A stretch of 64,000 nucleotides of DNA, from positions 1 to 64,000 of the forward strand of contig NZ_MULI01000022.1 of assembly GCF_002939385.1 (NCBI RefSeq), read 5' to 3'. Both the position numbers and the translations under genes were made by a program. Every line of letters begins with the position of its first letter. The stretch's first letter is position 1. The notes under the pieces were generated by a model. The model saw only the letters and a program-made list of their open reading frames with translations, did not search any database and was not told where the DNA came from. Below, in pieces: positions 34,914-44,168 of this stretch. Source of the DNA: Streptomyces sp. MH60 (GTDB taxonomy: Bacteria > Actinomycetota > Actinomycetes > Streptomycetales > Streptomycetaceae).

Positions 34914-35269
34914 CCCCCGGTGAGCTGCGCGACCTCTGTCTGTCCTTCAACGCCGCGGTGGAGGACTTCCCCTTCAACCCGGAGACCTCGGTCTTCAAGG
35001 TGCTGGGGAAGATGTTCGCGCTGACCTCGCTGGACGGGCGTCCGCTCACCGTCAACCTCAAGTGCGACCCGGACGACGCGATCCTGCTGCGGCGCGAGCA
35101 TCCGGAGCTGATCGTCCCGGGCTGGCACATGAACAAGCGGCACTGGAACACGGTGACGGTGGACGGCGGACTCCCGGACCGGGTGGTCCGGGAGCTCGTC
35201 GAGGACTCGTACGACCTGGTCGTCGCCGGGCTACCGCGCGCCGACCGGCTCCGCCTCGACCGTCCCTGA
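34910..35269 (+). CDS. MmcQ/YjbR family protein
   Basis: 119 aa, ATG overlaps the preceding stop (ATGA). The CyaY-like fold is indicated by FPFNPETSVFKVLGKMFALTSL, VNLKCDPDDAILLR and the C-terminal HWNTVTVDGGLPDRVVRELVEDSYDLVVAGLP. DNA binding has been proposed for the family. Its 3' end overlaps the convergent MFS gene by 39 bases. Confidence 0.9.
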   Translation: MTPGELRDLCLSFNAAVEDFPFNPETSVFKVLGKMFALTSLDGRPLTVNLKCDPDDAILLRREHPELIVPGWHMNKRHWNTVTVDGGLPDRVVRELVEDSYDLVVAGLPRADRLRLDRP

Positions 35270-36694
35270 GCCCGCCCGGGCCACCCGCAGCCCCACCGCG
35301 ACCAGGACGGCGGCCGCCAGCACGATCGCCGCGTCCAGGACCAGCACCGTGTGGACGCCGGAGCGCAGGTCCGTGGCGGTGGTGGCCAGCACGCCGAGCA
35401 GCGGAATGCCTACGGTGATGCCGACCTGCTGGGTCGAGGTGACCAGGCCGGTCGCCAGGCCCTGCTCCTCGTCGGGGACGCCGGAGGTGACGGTCAGGCC
35501 GTAGGAGATGATCGCGCCCAGGTGGCACATGCTGGCCAGCGAGACCGCGGCGGTGGCGAGGACGACGGACCAGCTTCCCTCCCCCATCGCCAGCAGCGGC
35601 AGCCCCAGCAGGCCCTGCCCGGCGAGCGCGCCCGCCAGGGTGCGGCGGGCGCCGAAGCGGCCGATGACGCGCGGGGCGAAGGAACCGGCCACCACCGAGA
35701 GCACCCCCTGCACGCCGAAGACCAGGCCGGTCTCGAAGGCGCTCAGGCGCAGGATCTCCTGGAGGTACAGGGTGAGGACGAAGATCACCGTCGACATCAT
35801 CGAGAAGGTGACCAGCCCGCCCAGGTTGCCCCACGCCACCGTGCGGCGGCGCAGCATCGGCAGCGAGACCAGCGGCTCCGGGGTGCGGGACTCGACGGCC
35901 ACGAAGGCGGCCAGGAGCAGCAGGCCCGCGCCGAGGGTGACGAGGACGTCGGTGCGGCCGAAGCCGTGCTCGGCGGCCGTGGTGAGGGCGTAGATCAGGG
36001 AGAGCAGACCGCCGGTGACGGTGACCGCGCCGGGCACGTCGAGGCGGGGCCGCTCGGGGGTCCGCGACTCGGGCAGCAGGCGCGGGGCCAGCGGCAGCAC
36101 GAGCAGGGCGAACAGGGCGAGCAGGCCCATGGTGGAGCGCCAGCTCAGCAGGTCGGTCAGGACGCCGCCGGCCACCATGCCGACGGTGAAGCCGAGCGAG
36201 AGCAGGGTGCCGGAGATGCCGAGGGCGCGGTCGCGGGCGGGGCCCTCCGGGAAGGTCGTGGTCAGCAGGGACATGCCGGTCGGGACGATGGCCGCCGCGC
36301 CGAGGCCCTGCAGGGCGCGTCCGGCGAGGAAGGAGGCCGGGTCCCAGGCGAAGGTGGCCAGCAGGGAGGCGGCGCCGAAGAGCGCGAGCCCGGCGAGGAA
36401 GAGCCGGCGGCGGCCGTAGAGGTCGCCCATGCGGCCGAAGAGCAGCAGGAACCCGCCGGACGGCAGCGCGAACGCCGTGACCGCCCACTGCAGGGCGGAG
36501 GTGCTCATGCCGAGGTCCGCGCCGAGCACGGGCAGGGCGACGTTCAGGACGGAGAAGTCGAGCGCGACCATGAACTGGGCCGCGCAGAGCACGAACAGGA
36601 CGAGCCGGTCGCGGGAGGAGAGCCGCGGGGCGGACGGTTCCGCCGCCGCGGGGGCCGGGGTGGAAGTCGGGGTGGTGTCGATCGCCATGGACAT
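35231..36694 (-). CDS. MFS transporter, DHA2-type
   Basis: 487 aa from ATG 36694 (MSMAIDTTPTSTPAPAAAEP), GAGG upstream; a frame 20 codons longer would cover the palindrome. Fourteen TM segments of the DHA2 family: TM1 FMVALDFSVLNVALPVLG, loop 2-3 GRMGDLYGRRRLFLAG, and the GTLLSLGFTVGMVAGGVL region. Likely drug or metabolite efflux. Divergent from its XRE regulator. Paralogue of the pair at 0.9-3.4 kb. Confidence 0.9.
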   Translation of the reverse strand: MSMAIDTTPTSTPAPAAAEPSAPRLSSRDRLVLFVLCAAQFMVALDFSVLNVALPVLGADLGMSTSALQWAVTAFALPSGGFLLLFGRMGDLYGRRRLFLAGLALFGAASLLATFAWDPASFLAGRALQGLGAAAIVPTGMSLLTTTFPEGPARDRALGISGTLLSLGFTVGMVAGGVLTDLLSWRSTMGLLALFALLVLPLAPRLLPESRTPERPRLDVPGAVTVTGGLLSLIYALTTAAEHGFGRTDVLVTLGAGLLLLAAFVAVESRTPEPLVSLPMLRRRTVAWGNLGGLVTFSMMSTVIFVLTLYLQEILRLSAFETGLVFGVQGVLSVVAGSFAPRVIGRFGARRTLAGALAGQGLLGLPLLAMGEGSWSVVLATAAVSLASMCHLGAIISYGLTVTSGVPDEEQGLATGLVTSTQQVGITVGIPLLGVLATTATDLRSGVHTVLVLDAAIVLAAAVLVAVGLRVARAGSGTVEAEPVGAR

Positions 36695-36738
36695 GAGCCT
36701 CGCGCCCCCGGAATAGTGGTGGGGAGACGCCGATTGTT

Positions 36739-36757
36739 CTGGTGGTGCCACCACCAG
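36739..36757. promoter_or_regulatory. 19-bp perfect palindrome between MFS and XRE genes
   Basis: CTGGTGGTGCCACCACCAG, with 9-bp perfect arms around a central C. It lies 45 bases before the MFS start and 36 bases before the XRE start (36793). It is the obvious operator for autoregulation. It shares the ACCAG/CTGGT half-site with the inverted repeat at 1877-1900. Confidence 0.8.
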
Positions 36758-36792
36758 GCACCGGCGGGTTGGCTACCGGGGGGAGTACGTAC

Positions 36793-37686
36793 GTGCCGGA
36801 TGTGATCACGAGGACCGGGACCGCGGGCCGGGACCGGCGCCGCGCCGAGCTGCGGGAGTTCCTGATGAGCCGCCGGGCACGGGTGTCCCCGGCGGAGGTC
36901 GGTCTGCCGGACGGCGGGGCGCGGCGCCGGACGCCGGGGCTGCGCCGCGAGGAGGTGGCCGTGCTGGCCGGGGTGGGCGCGTCCTGGTACCAGTGGCTGG
37001 AGCAGGGCCGCGACATCTCCGTCTCCGCGCAGGTCCTGGACGCGGTCGGCCGGGTGCTCCGGCTCGGCAACGCCGAGCGCCGCCACCTGTACGTGCTGGC
37101 CGGGCTGAACCCGCCCGCCGCGGAGGTGGAGCCGGCGAAGCGGGACATGTGCGAGGGGCTGCGGCGGCTGATCGACACGTGGATGCCGTATCCGGCGCAC
37201 ATCATGGACCGGTACTACAACTGCGTGATGTACAACGACGCGGCGGCGACGGTGCTGGGCATGCGGCCCGAAACGACGTGGAACTGCATCATCGACTACT
37301 TCACCGACCCGCTGTACCGGTCCCGCGCCCGCAGCTGGGAGCGCAACGCGCGCGCGGTCGTCGCCCAGTTCCGCGCCACCTGCGCGGCCAACCCGGACGA
37401 CGAGGGTTTCCAGCAGGTGCTGGCGGACCTGAAGGAGGCCAGTGCCGAGTTCGCCGCGCTGTGGGAGGAACGGGACATCGAGGCCGCGGGGCAGATCCGC
37501 AAGGAGCTGGACCATCCGCTGGTCGGTCTGCTGAGCCTGGAGTCGACGGCGCTCCAGGTGCCCGCGCGGCCGGATCTGACGATCGTGCTGCACACGCCGC
37601 TGGACGAGGCGAACACCGCGGCGAAGCTGGAGTGGCTGGCCTCGCCCGAGGGCCGGCGCGGGGCGATGTACCCGGTGGCGGGGTGA
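36793..37686 (+). CDS. XRE-family regulator with MmyB-like ligand domain
   Basis: 297 aa from GTG 36793 (VPDVITRTGTAGRDRRRAELR), with GGGGGGAG 7 bases upstream. The frame from 36742 would read through the palindrome and is rejected. Helix-turn-helix ARRRTPGLRREEVAVLAGVGASWYQWLEQGRDISVSAQVLDAVGR, then an MmyB-like ligand domain (WMPYPAHIMDRYYNCVMYNDAAATVLG). Controls the divergent MFS gene through the palindrome, by inference. Same architecture as the XRE gene at 925-1830. Confidence 0.88.
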   Translation: MPDVITRTGTAGRDRRRAELREFLMSRRARVSPAEVGLPDGGARRRTPGLRREEVAVLAGVGASWYQWLEQGRDISVSAQVLDAVGRVLRLGNAERRHLYVLAGLNPPAAEVEPAKRDMCEGLRRLIDTWMPYPAHIMDRYYNCVMYNDAAATVLGMRPETTWNCIIDYFTDPLYRSRARSWERNARAVVAQFRATCAANPDDEGFQQVLADLKEASAEFAALWEERDIEAAGQIRKELDHPLVGLLSLESTALQVPARPDLTIVLHTPLDEANTAAKLEWLASPEGRRGAMYPVAG

Positions 37687-37763
37687 AGTGGCCGGTGACG
37701 GGGTGAGCGGGCGGTGACGGGGTGAGCGGGCGGGTGTCCGGCGGGGCTCCGTATGCTCACCCC

Positions 37764-38117
37764 ATGACCGAGACTCCCGACCTCGACCCCGAGGACCGCA
37801 AGATCGTCACCCTGGCCCGCTCGGCCCGCGCCCGCAACGGCGTGCCCGAGGGCGCGGCCGTCCGCGACGAGACCGGCCGCACCTACGTCGCCGGTACGGT
37901 CGCCCTGGACTCCCTCAGGCTCAGCGCGCTGCGTACGGCGGTGGCGATGGCGGTGGCGTCCGGCGCGAAGTCGCTGGAGGCGGCGGCCGTGGTGACCGAG
38001 TCCGGGTCGGCGTCGGAGGAGGACCGGGCGGCGGTGCGGGACCTGGGCGGGCCCCGGACCCCGGTGCTGGTGGCCTCGCCCGACGGGACGGTACGGGCCA
38101 CGGTGAGCGCGGGCTGA
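37764..38117 (+). CDS. cytidine deaminase-like protein without zinc ligands
   Basis: 117 aa from ATG 37764 (MTETPDLDPEDRKIVTLARSA). Size and strand order follow bacterial cytidine deaminases (AAVRDETGRTYVAGTVALDSLRLSALRTAVAMAVASGA), and homologues at this spot before era are often annotated as such. The zinc motifs HxE and PCxxC are absent: SALRTA sits where HAE is expected, and no PCGAC-like motif follows. It is therefore probably not a working deaminase. Confidence 0.75.
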   Translation: MTETPDLDPEDRKIVTLARSARARNGVPEGAAVRDETGRTYVAGTVALDSLRLSALRTAVAMAVASGAKSLEAAAVVTESGSASEEDRAAVRDLGGPRTPVLVASPDGTVRATVSAG

Positions 38118-38182
38118 CGCTCGCGGGCCCGGCGGGCGACCGTGGTACGGCGGGGCTCCGGGGATCAGGGACAATGGGCGCC

Positions 38183-39136
38183 ATGAGCGTTCGTACCCAG
38201 TCATCCGAAGAACCGGCCGAGGCTGTTCACCGGGCCGGCTTCGCCTGCTTCGTGGGCCGTCCCAACGCGGGCAAGTCCACCCTCACGAACGCTCTGGTCG
38301 GGCAGAAGGTGGCGATCACCTCGAACCGCCCCCAGACCACCCGGCACACGGTGCGGGGCATCGTGCACCGCGAGGACGCCCAGCTGATCCTGGTGGACAC
38401 CCCGGGGCTGCACAAGCCGCGCACGCTGCTGGGCGAGCGGCTGAACGACGTGGTGCGCACCACGTGGGCCGAGGTGGACGTGATCGGCTTCTGCCTGCCG
38501 GCGAACGAGAAGCTGGGCCCCGGCGACCGTTTCATCGCCAAGGAGCTGGCCGGGATCAGGAAGACCCCGAAGGTCGCGATCGTCACCAAGACCGACCTGG
38601 TGGACTCCAAGACACTGGCCGAGCAGCTGATCGCGGTCGACCAGCTGGGCAAGGAGCTGGGGATCACCTGGGCGGAGATCGTCCCGGTGTCCGCCACGGC
38701 GAACCAGCAGGTGGACCTGCTCGCCGACCTCCTCACCCCGCTGCTGCCCGAGGGCCCGGCGCTCTACCCCGAGGGCGACCTGACCGACGAGCCGGAGCAG
38801 GTCATGGTCGCCGAGCTGATCCGGGAGGCGGCGCTGGAGGGCGTGCGGGACGAGCTGCCGCACTCCATCGCGGTGGTGGTCGAGGAGATGCTCCCGCGCG
38901 AGGACCGCCCCGCGGACAAGCCGCTCCTGGACATCCACGCCAACGTCTACATCGAGCGCCCCAGCCAGAAGGGCATCATCATCGGCCCCAAGGGCAAGCG
39001 CCTGAAGGACGTCGGCATCAAGTCCCGCAAACAGATCGAGGCCCTCCTCGGCACGCCGGTCTTCCTGGACCTGCACGTCAAGGTCGCCAAGGACTGGCAG
39101 CGCGACCCGAAGCAACTGCGACGCCTCGGGTTCTGA
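38183..39136 (+). CDS. era: GTPase Era
   Basis: 317 aa from ATG 38183 (MSVRTQSSEEPAEAVHRAG). G1 GRPNAGKS (25-32), G3 VDTPG, G4 TKTD, and G2 TTRHTVRG. KH domain at the C-terminus (KGIIIGPKGKRLKDVGIKSRKQIE). Needed for 16S rRNA maturation and 30S assembly, functionally tied to YbeY and PhoH upstream. Confidence 0.97.
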   Translation: MSVRTQSSEEPAEAVHRAGFACFVGRPNAGKSTLTNALVGQKVAITSNRPQTTRHTVRGIVHREDAQLILVDTPGLHKPRTLLGERLNDVVRTTWAEVDVIGFCLPANEKLGPGDRFIAKELAGIRKTPKVAIVTKTDLVDSKTLAEQLIAVDQLGKELGITWAEIVPVSATANQQVDLLADLLTPLLPEGPALYPEGDLTDEPEQVMVAELIREAALEGVRDELPHSIAVVVEEMLPREDRPADKPLLDIHANVYIERPSQKGIIIGPKGKRLKDVGIKSRKQIEALLGTPVFLDLHVKVAKDWQRDPKQLRRLGF

Positions 39137-39145
39137 GCGCGGGCG

Positions 39146-40342
39146 TCAGGGGGTCGGGGGGCGGAAGCCGATGGTCGGGACGGCGCGGCGCAGGGGCCAC
39201 GGTGCGGGTGTCACCAGGTCGTCCGAGACGAGGCCGGTCAGGAAGGCGTAGCGGCTGAGGGCCGCCGGGTCCTGGTCCTCCAGGGACTGGACCTTGCGCC
39301 ACCAGGTGGCGATCTCGCACCAGCCCGGCGCCGACAGCGAGCCGCCGAACTCCTGGACGGAGAGGGCGGCGGTCAGCCCGGCGAAGGCCAGGCGGTCGGC
39401 GAGCGGCCAGCCGGCCAGGGTGCCGGTGACGAACCCGGCGACGAACACGTCCCCGGCGCCGGTCGGGTCCAGGGCCTCGACCTCGATGGCCGGGACCTCG
39501 GCGCTCTCCCCCGTGCGCCGGTCCACCGCGTAGGCGCCGTCCGCGCCGAGGGTCACCACGGCGAGCGGCACGTGCTCGGTCAGGGCGTGCGCGGCGGCGC
39601 GGGGGCAGGTGGCGCCGGTGTACCGCATGGCCTCCTCCGCGTTGGGCAGGAACGCCTCGCAGTGCGCCAGGTCGGGCAGCGCGGCCAGGTCCCAGGCGCC
39701 GGTGTCGTCCCAGCCGACGTCGGCGAAGACCCGGGTGCCGCGCGCCGCGGCCTGGGCGATCCAGGGGGCGCTGACGCCGGGCGTGAGGGAGGCGACGGCG
39801 GCGCGGGCGCGGGGCGGGCAGTCGGGGGACGGTTCCTCGGGCGGCGGCTCGTGGCCGTGCGAGACCATCGTGCGCTCCCCCTCGTACGCCATGGAGACCG
39901 TCACCGGCGAGTGCCAGCCGGGCACGGTGCGCGAGGGGGTCAGGTCGATGCCCTCGCCCCGGGACAGGGCGTCCCAGCAGTAGTCGCCGTAGTGGTCGTC
40001 GCCGAACGCGGCGGCCAGCGAGGTGCGCAGGCCGAGGCGGGCCAGGGCGGTCGCCATGTTGGCGATGCCGCCCGGGCTCGACCCCATCCCCCGCGCCCAG
40101 GACTCGGTCCCGCGCACCGGGGCGGAGTCGAGCCCGGTGAAGATCACGTCGAGGAAGACGGTGCCGGTCAGGTACACGTCCCAGGGCGGGCCCTGCGGTG
40201 TGCGCAGACCGGCGAGGGGATCGACCTGGGGGTGGCGGTGCGATCCCTCGGGCGGGACGTGCCGGTGCGTTCTCTCGTCGGCCGGCATGACGGGCACGTC
40301 GGTCGCGTCGGGCACGTCGGTGGACACGGTGGACGCTGTCAC
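39146..40342 (-). CDS. PfkB-family carbohydrate kinase
   Basis: 398 aa from GTG 40342 (VTASTVSTDVPDATDVP), GGGAG 8 bases upstream; a frame 42 codons longer exists but is Arg/Pro-rich and unlikely. Signature DPTGAGDVFVAGFVTGTL supplies the catalytic base Asp, and the N-terminal GGIANMATALARLGL binds the sugar. Ribokinase-like; substrate unknown. It lies 79 bases downstream of the glucarate operon and may be read from it, but its role there is not clear because kdgD needs no kinase. Confidence 0.88.
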   Translation of the reverse strand: MTASTVSTDVPDATDVPVMPADERTHRHVPPEGSHRHPQVDPLAGLRTPQGPPWDVYLTGTVFLDVIFTGLDSAPVRGTESWARGMGSSPGGIANMATALARLGLRTSLAAAFGDDHYGDYCWDALSRGEGIDLTPSRTVPGWHSPVTVSMAYEGERTMVSHGHEPPPEEPSPDCPPRARAAVASLTPGVSAPWIAQAAARGTRVFADVGWDDTGAWDLAALPDLAHCEAFLPNAEEAMRYTGATCPRAAAHALTEHVPLAVVTLGADGAYAVDRRTGESAEVPAIEVEALDPTGAGDVFVAGFVTGTLAGWPLADRLAFAGLTAALSVQEFGGSLSAPGWCEIATWWRKVQSLEDQDPAALSRYAFLTGLVSDDLVTPAPWPLRRAVPTIGFRPPTP

Positions 40343-40421
40343 GGTGCGCTCCCTGGCATGGTGCGGACCCCGCCAGTGTGCACCAAGCCACCGACAGTGC
40401 GACGGTGCCGGCCGCGTGGCG

Positions 40422-41794
40422 TCAGGCCGTGGCCGGTCCCGGGTGCGCGGTCCGGGCGGCGCCCGCACCGGTCTCCGGGGCCGGGGCCGCCGCCGCCCTG
40501 GCCGGCCGGGTGCGGACCCGGTCGTTGCGTCCGCCGCCGCGCACCAGCAGCACGCTCAGCGCGGCCAGGAAGCCGACGACGGTGAGACCGACCAGGCCGC
40601 CCTTGGTCGAGCCGGTCGTGTCCTCGATGATGCCGAAGGCGGTGGGGGCGACGAACCCGCCGAGGTTGCCGATGGAGTTGATCAGCGCGATGCCGGGGGC
40701 CGCGGCGCGGGCGTCGAGGTAGCTCTGCGGGATGGTCCAGAAGACCGGGGAGGCCGGTTTGAAGCCCATCGCGGCCAGGCACAGCGCGCCGAGCCCGACC
40801 CAGGGCGAGACGAACACGGCCAGCAGGGTGCCGCTGCCGCCGAGCAGGAGCAGGACCACCAGCACGGGCCGGCGCTTGCCGATGCGGTCGGAGACACGGC
40901 CGCTGACGAACAGGGCGACCAGCGCGCACAGCCACGGCACGGCGGTCAGCAGCCCCACCTGGAAGTCGCTCACGCCGCCGATGTCGTCCACGATCGACGG
41001 CAGCCAGAAGGTCACCGCGTACAGGGCGACGTTGATCGCGAAGTAGATCCAGAGGAAGAGCAGCATCTGGGGGTCGGCGAGCAGTTTCCAGCGGGAGACC
41101 TTGGCCGCCTTCCCACCGCGCCGCGCGTCCCGTTCCGCCTGCTCGGCGTCGATGGCCGCGACCAGGCCGGCCTTCTCCTCGTCGGTCAGCCAGGTCGCCT
41201 GCTCGACGCCCGAGTCGAGGAAGCGGTAGACGACGAAGCCGAGGACGACGGAGAAGACGCCCTCGATGAAGAACATCCACTGCCAGCCCGCGTGGCCCCA
41301 GATCCCGTGCATCTCCATCAGCGCGCCCGAGACGGGGCCGACGATGACGGTGGCGGTGCCGGAACCCATCAGGAAGATCGAGGTGGCCCGGCCCCGGTGG
41401 GAGTCGGGGAGCCAGCGGCTGAAGTAGTAGATGACGGCCGGGAAGAAGCCGGCCTCGGCGACGCCGAGCAGGAAACGCAGGGCGTAGAACATCTCCACGC
41501 TGTCGACGAAGGCCATCGCGGTGGCGACGACGCCCCAGCTGATCATGATGCGGGTGAGCCACACCTTGGGCCCGAACCGCTCCATCAGCACGTTGGAGGG
41601 GACCTCGAAGATGGCGTACGCGATGAAGAAGATTCCGGCGCCGAGTCCGAACGCGGCGGCCGACAGGCCCACGTCGGCGCGGAGTTCGTCCTGGGCGAAG
41701 CCCAGGTTGACGCGGTCCATGTAGTTCGCCACGAACATGACGAAGAAGAGGGGGACCACGCGGCGGAAGATCTTGCGGACGGCGGACTGTACAC
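40422..41794 (-). CDS. MFS transporter, ACS family (glucarate/galactarate uptake); start disrupted by an apparent 1-base deletion
   Basis: The intact frame gives 445 aa from GTG 41759 (VVPLFFVMFVANYMDRVNLGF). In this family an AVRKIFRR-like segment normally precedes it. Upstream in frame the sequence does read QSAVRKIFRR, but no start codon precedes it. Inserting one A between 41791 and 41792 creates GTG-ATA-CAG (GTG at 41794), giving a 457-aa protein and a GTGA overlap with the gudD stop. Twelve TM helices (IMISWGVVATAMAFV, AEAGFFPAVIYYFSRW). It probably imports glucarate by H+ symport. Confidence 0.85.
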
Positions 41795-43086
41795 CAACGG
41801 GGGACGGACGGAGTGACCCACCCCGGGTCGGCGACCCGCATCGCCGCCGCGTCGTCGCGGTCGCGGAGCGTGCCGTCGTCGTCGAGCCAGCGCCGGTGCA
41901 GGAACGCCAGGCGCTCGCGGTCGAGTTCGACGCCGAGGCCGGGGGCGTCGGAGACGGCGACCTTGCCGCCGTCGAAGGTGAGCCGCCGCGTCAGCACGTC
42001 CTCGGACTGCCAGGGGTAGTGGGAGTCGCAGGCGTGGTGGAGGTTCGGCACGGTGGCCGCCACGTGGGTCATGGCGGCGAGGCTGATGCCCAGGTGGGTG
42101 TTGGAGTGCATGGAGACGCCGACGCCGAAGGTGCGGCAGACGGCGGCCAGTTGCTGGGTGTTGCGCAGTCCGCCCCAGTAGTGGTGGTCGGAGAGCACGA
42201 CCTGCACGGCGCCCCGGGTGAACGCCTCCTGGATCTCGGCGAACGTCGTCACGCACATGTTGGTCGCGAGCGGCACCCCGGTCTTCGCGGCGACCTCGGC
42301 CATCGCCGGGGTGCCGAGCGCGGGGTCCTCCAGGTACTCCAGGACGTCCCCGAGTTCCGCCGCGACCTGGAGGGAGGTCTCCACGGACCAGGCGCCGTTG
42401 GGGTCCAGGCGCAGGGGGTGTCCGGGGAACGCCTCGGCGAGCGCCCTGATCGCGGCGATCTCCTCCGCGGGCGGGAAGACGCCGCCCTTGAGCTTGAAGG
42501 AGGTGAAGCCGTACCGCTCGGTGAAGGCGCGGGCCTGGGCGACGACTCCGGCCGGGTCGAGGGCGGCGCCCCAGTCGTCCTTCTCGCAGGCCACGCCCTC
42601 GGGGTGGCCGGCCCACTTGTAGAAGAGGTACGCGCTGTACTCCACGGCGTCGCGGACCTTGCCGCCGAGCAGGGCGTGCACGGGCAGTCCGAGCGCCTTG
42701 CCGAGGGCGTCGAGGCAGGCGACCTCGAACCCGGAGACGACGGACAGGCGCAGCTTGTCGGCGGTCTGGACGCCGCGCAGCCCGCCGACGTCGACCTGCC
42801 CGGAGACCCGGGAGGAGTCGACGGCGACCTCGTCGGCGAGGGTGAACAGTCCGTTGAGGTCCGAGACCTGACGGCCGACCAGCTTGTCGGCGAACGGGCG
42901 GGCCAGCTCCAGGTACTTGGCGTCGCCGTAGGTCTCGCCGACGCCGGTGACGCCGTCGGCGGTCTCCACCTCGACGATCAGGCGGGGGGTGTACGGCTGG
43001 TGCACGCCCTGGGTGTTGAGCAGGGGCGGGTCGGCGACCAGGATTGGCGTCAGGTGGACGGCCGTGATGGTGAGGTCGCGGGTCAC
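41792..43086 (-). CDS. gudD: glucarate dehydratase; native stop codon missing
   Basis: 431 codons from GTG 43086, which overlaps the kdgD stop as GTGA. Enolase-superfamily motifs: TSFKLKGGVFPP (Lys pair), HPLRLDPNGAWS, LEDPALGTPAM, ATNMCVTTF, and VQVVLSDHHYWGG with the Asp-His. It dehydrates D-glucarate to 5-keto-4-deoxyglucarate. After the C-terminal TPSVPRW the sequence reads TGT instead of a stop, so the frame stays open for over 500 codons antisense to nothing known and out of frame over the MFS gene. Adding one A restores TGA and the MFS start together. Confidence 0.88.
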
Positions 43087-44057
43087 AGGGCGGCTCCTAC
43101 GAGGTCGAGTCCGGTGGTGAGCAGGGTCTTCAGTTCGGCGAGGTCGGCGGGCGACGGGTCGGTGAGGGGGGCGCGGACCGGGCCGACGGGGCACCCGCGC
43201 AGCCGGGCGGCCGCCTTCACGAGGGACACGGCGTATCCGGGGACGCGGTCGCGCAGTTCGACGAGCGGGACGTAGAAGTCGCGCAGCAGCTTGTCGACCG
43301 TGCCGGTGTCGCCGCCGTGCAGGGCGGCGAGGAAGGCGTTCGCGATCTCGGGCGCGAAGGCGTGCACGGCGGAGGAGTAGGCGGGGACTCCGACGGCGGC
43401 GTAGGCGCGGGCCTGGACCTCGGCGGTGGCGGCGCCGTTGAAGAAGAGGAAGTCCTCGGGGGCGGCGAGGACCGAGCGCTGGAGGCGGTCGAGGTCGCTG
43501 TGGCCGTCCTTGAGGCCGATCACGCCGGGGAGGCGGGCGAGGCGCCGGACGGACTCGGAGGTGTAGGCGACCTGGCCGCGCTGGTAGGCGATGAGCGGGA
43601 GCCGGGTGCCGGCGGCGATCCGCTCCACCTGGGCGACCAGGCCGTCCTGCGGGGCGGCGGTGAGGTAGTGCGGCATGACGAGGAGGGCGTCGGCCCCGGC
43701 CTCCTCCGCGATGCGGGCGAACCGCAGGGCCTGCGCCCAGCCGTAGCCGGTCCCGGCGACGACCGGTACCCGGCCCGCGCTCTCCTCGACGGTGAGGGTG
43801 ACGACCTGGCGGTACTCGTCCTCGTCGAGGGAGAAGAACTCGCCGGTGCCGCAGGCGGGGAAGACGGCGCCAGGGTCGGTGGCGAGCCGTTCGGCGACGT
43901 AGGCGCGGTGGCCGTCGGGGTCGAGCGAACCGTCGTCGCGGAAGCTGGTCAGCGGGAAGGACAGCACGCTCCGGGCCATCCCCTCGCGCAGCCGTCGGAC
44001 CACGGCCGCCCGGGCGGCGCCGGTGTCGGTGCCCACGCTCGTGCCCACGCTCGTCAT
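43083..44057 (-). CDS. kdgD: 5-dehydro-4-deoxyglucarate dehydratase
   Basis: 324 aa from ATG 44057 (MTSVGTSVGTDTGAARAAV). DapA-family TIM barrel: FPACGTGEFFSLDEDEY, the Tyr in PLIAYQRGQVAY, and Schiff-base Lys in GVIGLKDGHSD. It converts 5-keto-4-deoxyglucarate to alpha-ketoglutarate semialdehyde plus CO2 and water. First gene of the glucarate operon kdgD-gudD-MFS. The next step, the semialdehyde dehydrogenase, is not in this cluster. Confidence 0.92.
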   Translation of the reverse strand: MTSVGTSVGTDTGAARAAVVRRLREGMARSVLSFPLTSFRDDGSLDPDGHRAYVAERLATDPGAVFPACGTGEFFSLDEDEYRQVVTLTVEESAGRVPVVAGTGYGWAQALRFARIAEEAGADALLVMPHYLTAAPQDGLVAQVERIAAGTRLPLIAYQRGQVAYTSESVRRLARLPGVIGLKDGHSDLDRLQRSVLAAPEDFLFFNGAATAEVQARAYAAVGVPAYSSAVHAFAPEIANAFLAALHGGDTGTVDKLLRDFYVPLVELRDRVPGYAVSLVKAAARLRGCPVGPVRAPLTDPSPADLAELKTLLTTGLDLVGAAL

Positions 44058-44076
44058 CTCAACCGTCCCTTGTCTC

Positions 44077-44101
44077 CGTATGTAGATGTCATCCACGTAT
44101 G
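44077..44101. promoter_or_regulatory. candidate IclR operator between kdgD and the regulator
   Basis: CGTATGTAGAT (44077-44087) and ATCCACGTATG (44091-44101) are inverted with 8 of 11 matching pairs around GTC. It lies 20 bases before the kdgD start and 67 before the iclR-type gene. Likely the site bound by the divergent regulator. Confidence 0.65.
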
Positions 44102-44168
44102 AAGATGGAGAGTAGAGAGGTGCCCCGGGAGCGTCAATGGGTCCGGGGCATCGGATTACGATCGGCGC

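Noticed and set aside
36742..36792. Earlier GTG start of the second XRE gene
   Set aside because: It would place the 19-bp palindrome inside the coding region and has no ribosome site; GTG 36793 has GGGGGGAG.
40339..43194. 951-codon frame as a gudD fusion protein
   Set aside because: Residues beyond TPSVPRW are Arg/Pro-rich and out of frame with the real MFS gene. Explained better by a missing base.
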